From NCBI GenBank assembly GCA_036583965.1, contig JAZBQD010000014.1, positions 49,543,626 through 49,607,625 on the forward strand: a stretch of 64,000 nucleotides of DNA, written 5' to 3'. Made by a program: the position numbers and the translations under genes. Source of the stretch: Prunella strophiata. Lineage: Eukaryota > Chordata > Aves > Passeriformes > Prunellidae. Positions 1-23,363 of the stretch are shown in pieces; positions within the stretch are counted from its first letter, which is position 1; each line of letters begins with the position of its first letter. The notes beneath the pieces are model-generated. The model had not been told where the DNA came from, made no database searches, and saw only the letters and a list, made by a program, of their open reading frames with translations.

Positions 1-6326
<6,326 letters not shown>

Positions 6327-8137
6327 TAGATAAATTATGATTTTCTATATGCTGTGTGTCATTATAGTGCATGTTTCTTAGCAAGAGGACCATGTGTGTG
6401 TTACATGCCTAACCCATGTCCCAGATGCAAATACTGTCTTATTTTTAGTGAGGAAAAAACTCCAACACAAACCAAAACCGGTTCATTTATCTTCTCTGTC
6501 AAAATGTACAGACCTATTATTTTGGTAATTAATCCTTCTTATTAGACTAAATCTAGGATTTTTTGACAGTAGCTGCAGTCTTACCCACTGAAGATTCTTC
6601 TGTGCTTTTTCAGGCAGATTTTCTTTCTACCACAGTCTTCTGAGGAAAAATAAAAAGCCAAAACAACCAACCAACCAAACAAGGAAAACCCTCAAACCTA
6701 ATAATGATTTCTAACATCTCTGCTAACAGATTGCTTCACTAATCCAGGTTTAGTTAAAGTCCCAGATTCAGTCTCTGGGGGAATCTGATTGCTGGGAACT
6801 TGTCTCCTCAGCTCTATTTTGCTTAAAAGGCTTCAGATAAATAGCTCAATTAGATGAAAAAAAGAAAGTAAAAGTCTGTTTTTCCAGCTTCCTTGATTTG
6901 CTGAGTCTCTCACTAAAATATCCACTACATCTTCAAGAAGACTTTTTGTTTGCCCTCCTGAGACATATGGACAAGGTCAGGGGTTGGGAAGTGAAGTATT
7001 TATCAGGAGTGGTGCAGCCAAGCCTGGACAGCCACGTACATCTCCTCATCACTGCCAATGCACTTGTTCTAATCCCCTTCTCTGAATTCTGAAGTGCCAG
7101 GCAGCTCAGAGAACACCCATTGTGACCTGAAGCCGTGTTCTGGGAGCTGAGATGCCTTACTTACCTTCTGCTCCTCTGGGGATGGCAGCTGAAAGGCTTC
7201 AGATGCCACACAGGTTGCATTATTGCCAAGGCTGAGGAGTCACCACTTGGGCTTTTTGTGGACCCATGGCCTCTCTTCAGAGGTCCTGGGTCTCCAGTGA
7301 TCTCAGGAGAGCAGGATGATTGCTGGGGGAAGTGTGCAGGCAGACCATGGCTGGGGACTGCATATACAGAGCAGGGAACACAGGCAGTTGCAGGCTGCAT
7401 CTGCTTCATATTGACAACAGCACCACAGTCAGATACAAAATGTTTGTGTGTTTCTCTCTGGCCAACTTTTTGACTGATTTCTTCATTAAAACAAAAACAA
7501 ACAAACAACCCCACACCCAAAATCAGTTAAATGAATTATATCAGTGCATACATTTATATGAATATCAGAATATCTTAAAATCAGGACAAAGAGAGGTATA
7601 TGGTCAAGAAACTTATAGGCCCAGGTGGAAGATACATCACCATCCAATGGCCACATCTTGGAAAATGCTGCCAGATGAGGAAAATGCTATAAAAAGAAAC
7701 TAGGTGTATCACAAGCATGTCATAGAAAGCTGATCTAAAATAGTCTACTTCAGGGATCCCAATCCCAAACTTTATCTACCTCCTGATTCCACCCACTCTT
7801 CTGCATGCTTTGTCCCACAGCCTAATTCCAGCTGTGTATTCCCCTCTTTCACAGCTGACTTCATGTCACTTCTACACTACCTTGTTCTTGTTAAGAACTT
7901 TTCTAGTTCTTTTTGTGGAATGGCAGCAGAGGAACAACTGTAGCTCATCCAGGACACAGTGCTCCTGCCTGTGCCCCTGAGCCCTGTGGCAGCTGTGGGT
8001 AACAGGTCTGCTGGATCCCAGCAGTCACTGTGCCTGTTCTGAGCTTTCATTATAGCTGCAGACACAACCATTTCAGATAGAAACTGTGTCCTACTGTGTG
8101 CCACAAAACAGAGTTTTCTAGGCCTGCTTTACATTTG

Positions 8138-8292
8138 TGTCATGGTTTCACCCAGCCAGCATCCAAGCCCCATGCAGCTGCTCATTCACTCCCCCACCAG
8201 CAGGATCAGGGAGAGAACTGGAAGCATGAAAACACAGCCCCACACCAGCCACTGTGAAGAAAATTAACTCTACCCCAGCCAAAACCAGTACA
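8138..8292 (-). mobile_element. Short solo LTR of an avian endogenous retrovirus, with 5-bp target duplication
   Basis: The element begins TGTCATGG and ends CCAGTACA, the TG...CA form of LTR ends, and is flanked on both sides by the same five bases, ATTTG (8133-8137 and 8293-8297). Its ends and the segment GAAGAAAATTAACTCTACC resemble an abundant avian LTR family whose usual orientation is the reverse complement here. It is far shorter than the several hundred bases expected for such LTRs, so much of the interior is missing. There are no retroviral genes. Family assignment is from memory of avian repeats. Confidence 0.75.
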
Positions 8293-9906
8293 ATTTGTCA
8301 ATGAAAAAGAAATGGACACTAGAAATATCTCACAAAAGTTAAATTGCTAGACTGGCAGCTATTCCCCATAATCTCTTCCTGAATAGAAACTGCTTGAGTT
8401 AATAGCTGACTTTTTCTCCTTGCAAAACAGTGAGCTCATTGTATGTTTCAAACAGGAACACAAAGTGATGAATGGCAATCCTACCAAGCGTTTTTTCCTC
8501 TACTCCCCAGAACAATGCCAACAGCAAGGATGAGAGATCTCCTCTGACTGTGTTTATGCCCTTCTTGCTTTGGTGAAAATGGCTTTGAGGTCTGATTAAC
8601 TCAGCACTGGATGTGTGTTTCATTGATATCTCCTATTGCAAAGCCAATCTCTTTCAATCTAAAAAATCTAAAATGACTGAGATGTTGAACTGAATATTGC
8701 TCTGATGGACTAAAAAGGAAAAATCAACAAAAAGCACTTCATGGGTACTGTATAGTCCATATTTAGCCATGAAATATAGCCTTGCATTTCACAGGGGGTT
8801 TCTACTGCATTGTAAAAGAATATTCAGGCAAAAAGGTCACATTATTGAAGTTTGAAATTCCTTCTTCATTCAATACAATACAGGCTTTACACTATTTTCT
8901 AAAATAAGTGTTTCCCTAGGCACTGAACTTGTTTCTGTTCTCTGAGGCTGGAGAACATAAGCTCAGAAGAAGGTGCTGTTTCATGGAGAGTAGCACAAAC
9001 CCCTGCAGGCAATGGTACCTCCTGCTGGCCACAACAGCTTCCATTGGACTGAGACAGTTGTACCTTTGAACTGAGCAACTTTATCAATACCTCACACAGA
9101 AGTTTAACCAAGACAGACTTCAGAAAAACTTGGGCTGGAAGGAAACTCAAGAGAAAGTTCTTTGCTGAAGAGTTGAAATCTAGTTCCAGAAGCACTGACA
9201 ATTTACAGCAGAAAAATATTGTCACTTTACATTAGGATTGTAAAGAGCCATGCAACCATCATTTTATGCACTTACTGAGTTCTGCACAGTTATTCAAGAT
9301 TAGACAATTCCACTTGTTTCTTTTTGGCAAAAAGACACTGCACATTAATGCTTGGGAGAAGATGGAAGAGAGAAATTTATTTATATACCATTGCATTTTG
9401 AATGGATTTTAAAGGAAGCTTCTGTTTCCAGTCATAAAAATACATTGCTATAATTGCCATGAAATGCCACTCTGTAATACAGAAAATGTTGGCAGGATAA
9501 GCCAGCTTTCTGCTGCAGTACAGGAAACCCCTTGCAATCAATATAAACAAAAACAGACAGGGGATGGGGGGAAAGAAAGGAAAAATCATCTATGCTTATC
9601 AAAACATTGTTTTCTATCAGATAGTAAGGTCCAAGGATTGGCCTATCCTGACAAGAAATGGATGAATAAATAACCCAAACTAGACATTGAAATTCAGGGC
9701 ATAACTAATTATGCCCTGGAGTCTCACTGTGCCTTCTTCTCAAGCAGTTTTATCAGTACTGAGACAGTTTTGAAAAATGCTATTTGTGGAGATTTTCTCA
9801 GCTAGAGACAACTTCAAGAGGCTGTTATTTTGGTTGCCCATTAACTTTGGGCAAAGTTAATGACAGTAGTCTTGTCTTGTAAAAAGGCAAGGAAAGGAGG
9901 GGAAAT

Positions 9907-10119
9907 GAAGGGAAGGGAAGGGAAGGGAAGGGAAGGGAAGGGAAGGGAAGGGAAGGGAAGGGAAGGGAAGGGAAGGGAAGGGAAGGGAAGGGAAGGGAAG
10001 GGAAGGGAAGGGAAGGGAAGGGAAGGGAAGGGAAGGGAAGGGAAGGGAAGGGAAGGGAAGGGAAGGGAAGGGAAGGGAAGGGAAGGGAAGGGAAGGGAAG
10101 GGAAGGGAAGGGAAGGGAA
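9907..10119. repeat. (GGGAA)n pentanucleotide array, about 42 units
   Basis: A nearly perfect run of GGGAA on the + strand (TTCCC on the -), 213 bases long, lies in KCND2 intron 2. It is preceded by a degenerate purine stretch (AAGGAAAGGAGGGGAAATG) and followed by AAGAAAGGAAAGG variants, so the purine-only strand extends slightly on both sides. Every four neighbouring units meet the G-quadruplex pattern of four GGG runs with 2-base loops, on the coding strand and therefore also in the nascent KCND2 transcript. Open frames through it (Glu-Gly-Lys on +, Phe-Pro-Ser-Leu-Pro on -) are artefacts. Confidence 0.97.
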
Positions 10120-11321
10120 CAAGAAAGGAAAGGAAGGAACAAGAAAGGTTTAGGCATGCTTGGATATAATTTCCTATTCTGTATGTGATAGGTAGCAAGG
10201 GCTAAGGTTTTGCAGGACATTCACAGTGTCATGCTCACTGAGATGGCTCCAGCCCAGGGAAGAGACAGGAAGAGGCACAGCTTCCCTCTTGGAATGGGTG
10301 TCTGGCCACTCCATGGCAGCTTGTACCCAAAGCTCCACTTCCCAGCAGCAGCAATTATGATTATAAAGTCTTTCATATCCTGAATGAAGTATCCCTTGCT
10401 ATGTGCCTTTTCCACACATGTCTTTGGGAGGCAAGAGCCTTGTATCCTCTTGGCCAACAAGTGCCTGAGTGCAGGATACATCTGCCCTGTGCTGTTCATT
10501 ACCTGAGGATCAAAAGAGCCTTGATATTAGTTGCCCAAGCACTTTCTGCCTAGAGTGACTTTGCATGATGCCTCAACAGAACAGCCAAACAACCTTCATT
10601 AGCTCCAAAATTTTACTTTAGACATAAAATTCAACTTGAATCTTTCATGCAAGTATGGTCTTCTACCTTCACAAAGCAAAACATATCCTGAAGATTGGCT
10701 TGGCTTTGTTATTTATTAATTGTACATGATGCATTTATCTGTCAAGTTATGAATAATCAGTTACTAGCTAATTATAAGTAGCTCTAGGATAAACTGCAAC
10801 AACAACTGCTTAACAGCATCTGGAAGTCTAGAACTGTTTGCAGTAGGAAACCCTGCTAGCCATTTTGACTTCTTTATTTGAGATGAGATATTAATATCAG
10901 GAGTATTGCAGAAATATAATTAACAGTAACTTATCCAGGATTTTTGAGTTTAGCAAAAAAAAAAAAAAAAGCATGTAGAACCCATGTTTATTGAACATTA
11001 ATTTGAATGGATTGTGAAAGTAAGGCACCACTCAAGAAATGTATGAATCTAATTTAATTCCATGTCCATTAATGTGCAAAGTAAACAGCATTTTCTTCTC
11101 TGTTACATATTGATGTCATGCAAATTATTGTCAGCTAATATGAAATCAATCATTTGCAATTACTGAAAATTAGACAATCAGAGCATGAAATGTAGGCATG
11201 ATTTTTCACTTAAAAACAAACACACTGGGTGGATTTATGAAACACCAAACAATAAAAACTATATAAACAAAAATGTAACTGATTTTTTGGAGAATATTCG
11301 CCCTTGCTCCAGGAGCCACAC

Positions 11322-11571
11322 TGTTGTGGCTCAGCACAGGCAGGCAACAAGCCCACCCTGCTGCTCACTCTCTCTTCCCTCCCCAGGAGGATGGGGTGAA
11401 AATCAGAAAGGTAAAAGTGACACTTGGAGGAGCAGAAAAGGCCTTGGCTCTGTGCAAGCACTGTGCAGCAGTAATTTAAACATCCCTGAATTGTAAACAC
11501 TGTTTTCAGCACAAATCCAAAACACAGCTCCTGTGAAGAAAACCAGCTCTGTCCTGACCAAAGGCTATGCA
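11322..11571 (-). mobile_element. Degraded solo LTR, same family as the copy at 8.1 kb
   Basis: The sequence begins TGTTGTGGCTCAGC and ends about GGCTATGCA. Read on the - strand it passes through a GGTTTTCTTC block and a TGTTTTGGATTT block that I associate with a common avian retroviral LTR. The flanking five bases are CACAC on the left and CACAG on the right, a one-mismatch target duplication. No coding part remains. Boundaries are inferred from the TG/CA ends. Confidence 0.6.
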
Positions 11572-14506
11572 CACAGAATGACTGTGAAGGAATTGTATTA
11601 TTTTAAATGTACAAAATTATTAAACAATAATAACTAAAAGGTAAGTAACTAGTAACTCTTGAGTTTTCATAGTAAGACAATTATGTCATCTGGAGAGCAG
11701 CAAGAGACAACAGGAGTTGAGTACTAAATTACCTGGGCTACCCTGGCTTCTTGCATAGCAAATTGAAGAGAATTCTGCCAGAAATTATTCCCAGTACCAC
11801 CGTAAGTCCTGTCCTAAAATCTACCTGATGAAATTATTCTCTTAAAATATCTGGACAGCTAAGGGCATCTGAGTGTCAAAAAGCTGGATGCTGTAAATAC
11901 CCCACAGTGCTACATTTAGCTCTACTTAAAACCTTGTGAAAATGAATGTTCATATTTCTAAAACTGACTAGAGCTAAGCTGTTATTGAATAACAGTGAAT
12001 TCCCTTTGTGAGGTTTCTATGAATGCAGTTGTAGACAAGGATCCAACTCTATGCTGAAAAATTTGAAGCTAGAAAAAAGAAAGATATGCATTTAAAAGAG
12101 AAGTTCAGTGCAAATACAAGGGATGTGGCAAAAAACTAGAACTGGTCATCAACTTCTCAGGAAGATGGAGATGAGATGATTTGGGTGGAATTTCATTAAA
12201 ATATGTAAAAGAACTATATTTCATCTACATTTATTTAGTCCTAGACCATGTAAAAAGTACCAAAATCAAAGTTTTATGCTCAGGAAATCTTCATAGCAAA
12301 GATACAATCTACTTCAGGAGAACTTAATACTTTTTTTCCCCCCACTAGATATTCTGTGAAAGAGGAGGATTAGGAAGGGCTTTGCAGTGGTTGAAAGGGG
12401 CAGTTGTCACTCCCATTCTGTTATACATGAAAGAAAATGCAGACTAAAGGAAAATCCAGCACTTCTGTAACCACAGTTTTCCTGATGTCATCACATCATT
12501 TTGATGCCTTTCATGGGCGTTCTATCCCCATTGCACAGCCCTTAAAATCCTGTGGATGACATGAGCTTTTAATGATGCCTTGATAGGAGATGTGAGAAGT
12601 CACTAGACTGCTCATGCTACAGGCTCATATATAAATCAGGCAGAAGCACTGAAAATAAATCTTATCACTTTTACAGATTTGTAAACACCTCCAGTTTCTG
12701 CAGTATTTTCTCTAAGCTGAAGTATAAACATGAAGGCCACAATATCTGCTTCCTCTCTTCCTCTCAGATTTACTGTCTTCTCTTTGGTAAATGATATAAA
12801 TTCAGGCCATCTGAATGAGTCTCAGCTGGAAAGATGTATGCTATTACTTTCTAGCTCACAAAAGCTTTCTAAGATGCAATAAATTCATACTTGCAAAGCA
12901 ATTTTAAATCTTCACATAGAAAGTACAACCTTCATATTACATGTGTCATAGCACTGATACATGAAGATAGTCTGATGGACTGTTATGTTTTTCATATTTC
13001 TTTATTAAACAATGCTGCATCCATAATTATTACTCCAATCACTAAAGAGAAAATGAATATGCAAGCTAAAAGGAAAAGCAGAACTAATGTATGTTAAATG
13101 TCTGTTCATTAAATCTAATTAATCTCTCTGTATAAAGAGCAGACTGAAAAGTACCACAGCTAAAATATTTGTGACTGAAATCACTTATTTATGAGGCCCC
13201 TCTAAAGGCATTTCCAAAGCATGTCAAGCTCCTAAGACTAAAATTTTATATATTTATGAACACAACCAAGAGCACTTGTCCCAGCCCATGACTATTCTGT
13301 GGTGCAGGTAAAACTCCTTCCCCCACCCTTCAACCCAGCATGCTGGGGTTGCATCACAGGAGCACCATTTTGAAAACAGCCTGTTTTCTGAGGACTGAGC
13401 CCTAACTGTGCTGGTAGCCCTGCATATGCCACCTAGGAGCCCAAGTGAGCCAGGAGGGTGGGAGCTGAAACAGTTCCCCACACTGGCTGCTGCTGGGGAC
13501 CCCAGGCCAGGTCATTGGGGATCTGTCCTCCTTACCACTAAAATAAGATGCATTAACTGCATTGCTGGAAAAGCTGTGTTCACCAAAATGTCCATAAACA
13601 AATGTGTTATCTTAAAATGGGCAATATATCACAAAAATCAATCAATAGCCTCTCATGTGAGCTTTTTGGCTCAAAGATGCCCACATGTAGAGCATTGCTT
13701 TATTTTCTTTCAGAGCAATTAAATGATAACAAATGCATGACTTAGCACAAGCCAGATTTCAGCCATGTTAGCTGTCAAATTTCTTGGCTTGCTGTTGAGA
13801 AGATCTGTGAGTTTGAGGCTGTGAGTGCAAAGAAATGTGGTGTTGAGCCATTCCTCTACGTCAATTAATTATTAATCATAATGCCAGAAAGATCTGGTGG
13901 CTGCAATGACCAGGCTGCATCCCTCTCTAAGCACATACTGACATTTAATGTCACAGAAATTTGGGAAAGGGGCAAAAATACTCTCTCTGTTTTTTAAAAA
14001 TATCAGATATGAAAATCCCTACTAATATATCAAAGTTGGATTTTCAAGTGCTTCATTGTATCTCCTTCTGTGCTTCAGCAACCATTTAATTCCAGATGCT
14101 GCTAGGCATTTGGCTTTCAGACTCAGACATCTAACCAGTAAGATAAACCCAGATTCCATTTTATACATGGAACGAGCCACAAAAATACAGAACCAGGATG
14201 CCATCCTAGCAATCCCACAAACCCTTCTGTTTTCCACATTAACGGTTGAGAGAGTTCATTCTTCATGCTTTCCCCTAATTCTGTGTTCTATGTGTTGTAC
14301 AAAATTCAGTGGATACAAAATGTCACTCATGAACCTCTTTCTACTCTGGATGAAAGTCACCATCAGGAGCAATGAGGCTCACCTGAGAAATCACAAATCT
14401 CTCTCAGTAGCTGATACCTGAAGTCTCTGAAAAATCAGGTTGTGAACAGTCTATGACCAAATATGATAAGTATCAAGTCTGGTTATACTGTCAGACATGA
14501 AGAGGT

Positions 14507-15500
14507 AGGTGGAGGCTGGTGAGGAGTGGTGTCTTTCAGGGCTTTCTTTTGGGACTGGTGCCCTTCAATATGTCCATCAATTACACCAGCAGTAAGATGA
14601 GGTGAGCCTCAGCAAGTTTACAGATGACACAAAGGTGAGCAATGCAGTTGACACAACAGAAGGAAGAGCTGCCATCCAGAGGGACCTGGACAAACTTGAG
14701 AAGTAGGCCCATGAGAACTTCATGAAAAATCAAAAAAATCAAGTGCAAAGTGCTTGCACCTGGGTCAGGACAATTCCACATATGAATATAGGCTGACAGA
14801 GGAGGTAATTGAGAGCAGCCCTGTGGAGAAGAAGCTGAGAGTCCTCGTGGATGGAAAGCTGAAGATGAGCCAGCACTGTGCACTCACAGCCCAGAAAGCC
14901 AACACATCCTGGGCTGCATCCAAAGCAGCATGGCCTGGGGGGCAAGGGAGGTGGTTCTCCCACTCTACTCTGCCCTGGTGAGATCCCACCTGGAGTGCTG
15001 CATCCAGCTCTGGAGTCCTCAGCACAAGAAAGACATGAACCTCTTAGAGCCAGAGGAGAGCCACTGAGATAATCCAAGCACTGCAGCATTTCTCCTATGA
15101 AGATAGGCTGAGAGCTGGCATTGTTCAGCCTGGAGAAGAGATATCTCCAGGGAGACTTTAGAGCAGCCTTCCAGCACCTAAAAGGGACTTATTGAAAGGA
15201 GGGAGAGAGACTTCTTATACAGGCAGATAGTGGCACGACAAGGTGCAATGGTTTTAAATTGAAAGAGGGGCAGGTTTATATTAGATGTTGGAAAGAGATT
15301 CTTTATTAAGGGGGTGGTGAGGCACAGAAACAGGTTGCCAGAGAAGTTGTGGATGCCCTACTCCTGGCAGAGTTAAAGGCCAGGCTGGATGGGGCCCTGA
15401 GCAACCTGATGTAATTGCATGGCATCTCTGCCCATGGTCAGGGTTTGGAACTTAGATGACATTTAAGGCTCCTTCCAACTCAAACCATTCTATGATTCTA
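14507..15500 (+). mobile_element. CR1 LINE fragment, 3' end with part of the reverse-transcriptase ORF
   Basis: About 1 kb of a chicken-repeat-1 (CR1) non-LTR retrotransposon in + orientation. The left part preserves the reverse-transcriptase region that reads roughly 'ILGPVLFNI.INY' in degraded form. A further recognisable stretch is the frame at 14754-14981 (motifs EYRLTEEVIESSPVEKKL and ALTAQKANTSWAA), followed by a PHLEYC-like codon run near 14990. The right end has the CR1 3' terminus: CTTCCAACTCAAACCATTCT and a terminal TTCTATGATTCTA. Frameshifts and stops show it is dead, and it is 5'-truncated as most CR1 copies are. Confidence 0.93.
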
Positions 15501-15953
15501 AAATGGCCTGGCAAATATTCAGGAACTTAGCTGGGAGACAGCATAAAAGCACTATTACATTTTAGTACTCCAAAAACCCAGAAGACTCTGAGAAACCCAC
15601 TCATAGAAGTTGCAATATTACATTTTTCCCGAACTGTTTATTTCCCTTTAAAGAGATTTTCACTGCAATAGCAGTGGATGTCCATGTTTCTGCCTCACAA
15701 GACATAAGGAGTGGCAGTTGCAGCACTGCAAAAACAAAAAAGGTGGCACTTCCATACTGATCTGTCTAATCCTTTCTCCAAAGTCATTGTTCTTAGTAGC
15801 TGATACATGCAAACAAATAAAAACTTCTATCAAATGCATTTTAAATGGGAAGACATTTGTGATTTGCTCCACCTGGAGGATGGATGCAGTGCAGTCTGTC
15901 AGTCACTGTGAGATTGGTATTCATAAGCAGCTGATTCCAATTAGCAGTTTTAG

Positions 15954-20728
<4,775 letters not shown>

Positions 20729-20976
20729 AACCACGAGTTTGTGGATGAGCAACTCTACGAGGAGAGCTGTATGGAGGTTTCTACAGTGAACAGACCCCCG
20801 AGCCACAGCCCCTCTCTGTCGTCGCAGCAAGGCGTGACCAGCACGTGCTGCTCGCGCAGACACAAGAAGACGTACCGCATCCCCAACACGGCCATCAGCG
20901 GCAGCCGCCCCGGCAGCGTGCAGGAGCTCAGCACCATCCAGATCAGATGTGTGGAGAGGACGCCTCTGTCTAACAG
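20729..20976 (+). CDS. KCND2: KCND2 (Kv4.2) coding exon 5: cytoplasmic C-terminal regulatory region
   Basis: The exon is 248 nt, 82 codons plus two bases (AG) of a Ser codon completed in exon 6, with donor GTACTC at 20977. It starts [17 protein letters not shown]. It contains [20 protein letters not shown], a basic RRHKKTYR patch and [19 protein letters not shown]. In mammalian Kv4.2 the serine in the G-S-x-QELS stretch is the reported PKA site, and it is kept here. The short stretch [13 protein letters not shown] differs from the mammalian IPNANVSGSHQGS. The exon is markedly more GC-rich than the surrounding introns. The text excludes Kv4.3, which differs strongly in this region. Confidence 0.97.
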
Positions 20977-21112
20977 GTACTCCATCTGCATCAGCACATC
21001 CGAGAGCTGAGGCCCCCTGCTTTGTCAGGGAACTGATGCAAAGGTGTTGTGGCCTCCGTAGGCAGGCGGTGAGGATAAAGATGAGCCCAATACTCAACTA
21101 AAATTAGGTACT

Positions 21113-21640
21113 GGTGTGTATTATTTTCACCTCAAGCCAGATCTTTTAAGCTCTCTGCGAGTTATAATACACACCAGGATAGCTCAGCTACCTGGCAGAA
21201 GGCATAAATGAGCAGGATGGCTCTTGCAGTTGCGTTGGAAACAAAAATGTTTTAATAAAAGGCAAAATAAAAAAGAGAAAAAACGATCTAGGTGCAAGCA
21301 AGTCTTGTACCTAGTAAAACACCTTACAAAAGCGATTAGTTCCTTTGTTCAGTTGCTTTTCTAGTAAATTGCCCAGGCAGGACTTCTTGGCTTCTGTCCA
21401 ATTAGCTGTCCTTAAATTTGAGGTGATGTCCCCTGGGTCCTATAAGGTGTCCCCTTTGCTAAGTGATGAGAGAAACTTCTGGGCTTTTTCCTTTTTAAGG
21501 AGACAAGGGATAGTTTTATTACTCCACCAATAGGGGGTACATTCCTACTCTGGTACTGAAATATTCTTTGCTTCAAGCTTAACCCAAAATAATAGAATAG
21601 TCTATCTCTATCTGTTTCTGCCCTCTCAGGCTCTCCTCAC
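21113..21640. mobile_element. Probable endogenous-retrovirus-derived segment (LTR-like)
   Basis: About 0.5 kb differs in texture from the host intron. It contains a segment with GAGTTATAATACACACCAGG, an AAAATGTTTTAATAAAAGGC stretch and a ...GGGATAGTTTTATTACTCC stretch that I associate with songbird retroviral repeats. I could not define terminal TG/CA ends or a target duplication, and no gene is readable. The call rests on familiarity only and could be wrong. Confidence 0.45.
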
Positions 21641-22610
21641 AAACTACCATGCCCTATTTGCAGCAAACAGCATCCAGGGACCCCAAATAAAATAGAGCAA
21701 CAAATATTATATGCTGAGGAAAGTGCATAACAAGAAAAATTTCACATAGAAAAATGTCTAATTCAGATATACAAGATGAGCAAGTGCTCTGTCTGTCCCT
21801 TTTTGGTTCAGAGGCATATGAAATGAGACTTCCTTGCATTTCTGCAGAGCAGAGAAATAAAATTGATTCCCAGAATCCTAAGTCTAACAGTCATAAGGAA
21901 GACTCTTCTAAATAAAAAAAATATTAAATGGATAAGAAAAATGTATTTCCTAGTGTGAGGAGTTATTACAAAAGTGAGGAAAGTGCAGTTTAAGAGTCTG
22001 TAATTTACTGAATGTCCCTGTACTCTCAAAAGTAAAGTATTTGTCTTTCACATATATCCAAATATCACCTCTGAAAACACAGCAAAGGTCTCAGGAGACG
22101 CAGAAGTGTTTTCTACTGATCTCACACATGCCACCCTTTAATAAAGAAGTATTTTCAGTACAAGTTGCTATAGAGATTGTCTTGTTAAGCTACATTTTGA
22201 GTAGCTTCCTTTGTATAGTTACTACGTTTGGATTTCACTTCTATGTATAATCCAACAGCTTGGAACTCTTGAAACTACTCAAGTTTTTCAGCTGTTATGC
22301 AATGAAACCTTCTGGCCAGCACAAAGCTCCAATTTATCTTGGTTTTTCAGGAAATACTTTGCCTGGATCCATTCTTGTTCTGATAGAGGACTTGCCTGCA
22401 CCATACTTCCAGGTGCCATGTATATAAAAACAAAAAGCACCAGCTTTGTGCTAGAAAACAAAAACACAAGCTCAAAATGCTGGTTTCACCTTGAAATAGT
22501 CTAAGTCTTTTACTATGGGGAGGTACTGCAGCTACTCCATGAACATATTAACACAAACTTAATTAGTGCATATAATAGAGTGCCTTACTATTGAGTAAAC
22601 AGAATATGCA

Positions 22611-22821
22611 AAGAATCACAGAACTACTAGGGTTGGAAAAGACCTCCAAGAAGTCAATTATTAACCTGGCACCACCATTTTCACCACTAAACAACATTTC
22701 CAAGAGCCAGATCTACATTCCTTTTGAACATTTCCAAGGGTAGTGATTAAACCACTTCCCCTGGCAGCCTGTTCCAATGTCTCACAGCCATTTCAGTGAA
22801 GAAACTATTCCTAATATACAA
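22611..22821 (-). mobile_element. CR1 LINE 3'-end fragment, antisense
   Basis: The sequence starts with AATCACAGAACTACTAGGGT and GGAAAAGACCTCCAAGAAGT, the reverse complement of a CR1 3' end, and continues through CCACTTCCCCTGGCAGCCTG and TTCCAATGTCTCACAGCCAT. It lacks ORF sequence. It lies in KCND2 intron 5, about 360 bases before the last exon. Confidence 0.9.
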
Positions 22822-23072
22822 ATGTTCTTAAATAAGCATGGCATTGAGGAACATGCAGGAGACTTGGACTGGCCCTTAGTTTCCACTTTCCTGAATAGTA
22901 AGCAACTTGTCTATGCTAGCTTTGCAATGCTTCTCCTGTTCAGAAGCACAGGTGATTGTCCGAGTGTTGAAATGGTGGGAAAGAAGGGAGAAAGGGACAT
23001 GGACATGAACACAGCCATGGACCACCTGCTGCTGGGGTACAGGGCTGTGGGGTGGTGCTGCTCTGTACTTAG

Positions 23073-23363
<291 letters not shown>

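Noticed and set aside
7135..7520. Overlapping 112- and 119-codon frames on opposite strands
   Set aside because: They have no recognisable domain, lie in a KCND2 intron and show mixed composition; consistent with chance.
9825..10220. Open frames of Phe-Pro-Ser-Leu-Pro and Glu-Gly-Lys repeats
   Set aside because: They are artefacts of the GGGAA pentanucleotide array, which lacks stops.
14739..15089. 116-codon - strand frame and overlapping + strand frames
   Set aside because: They lie within a dead CR1 LINE; the + frame at 14754-14981 is a CR1 ORF fragment and the rest are shadows.
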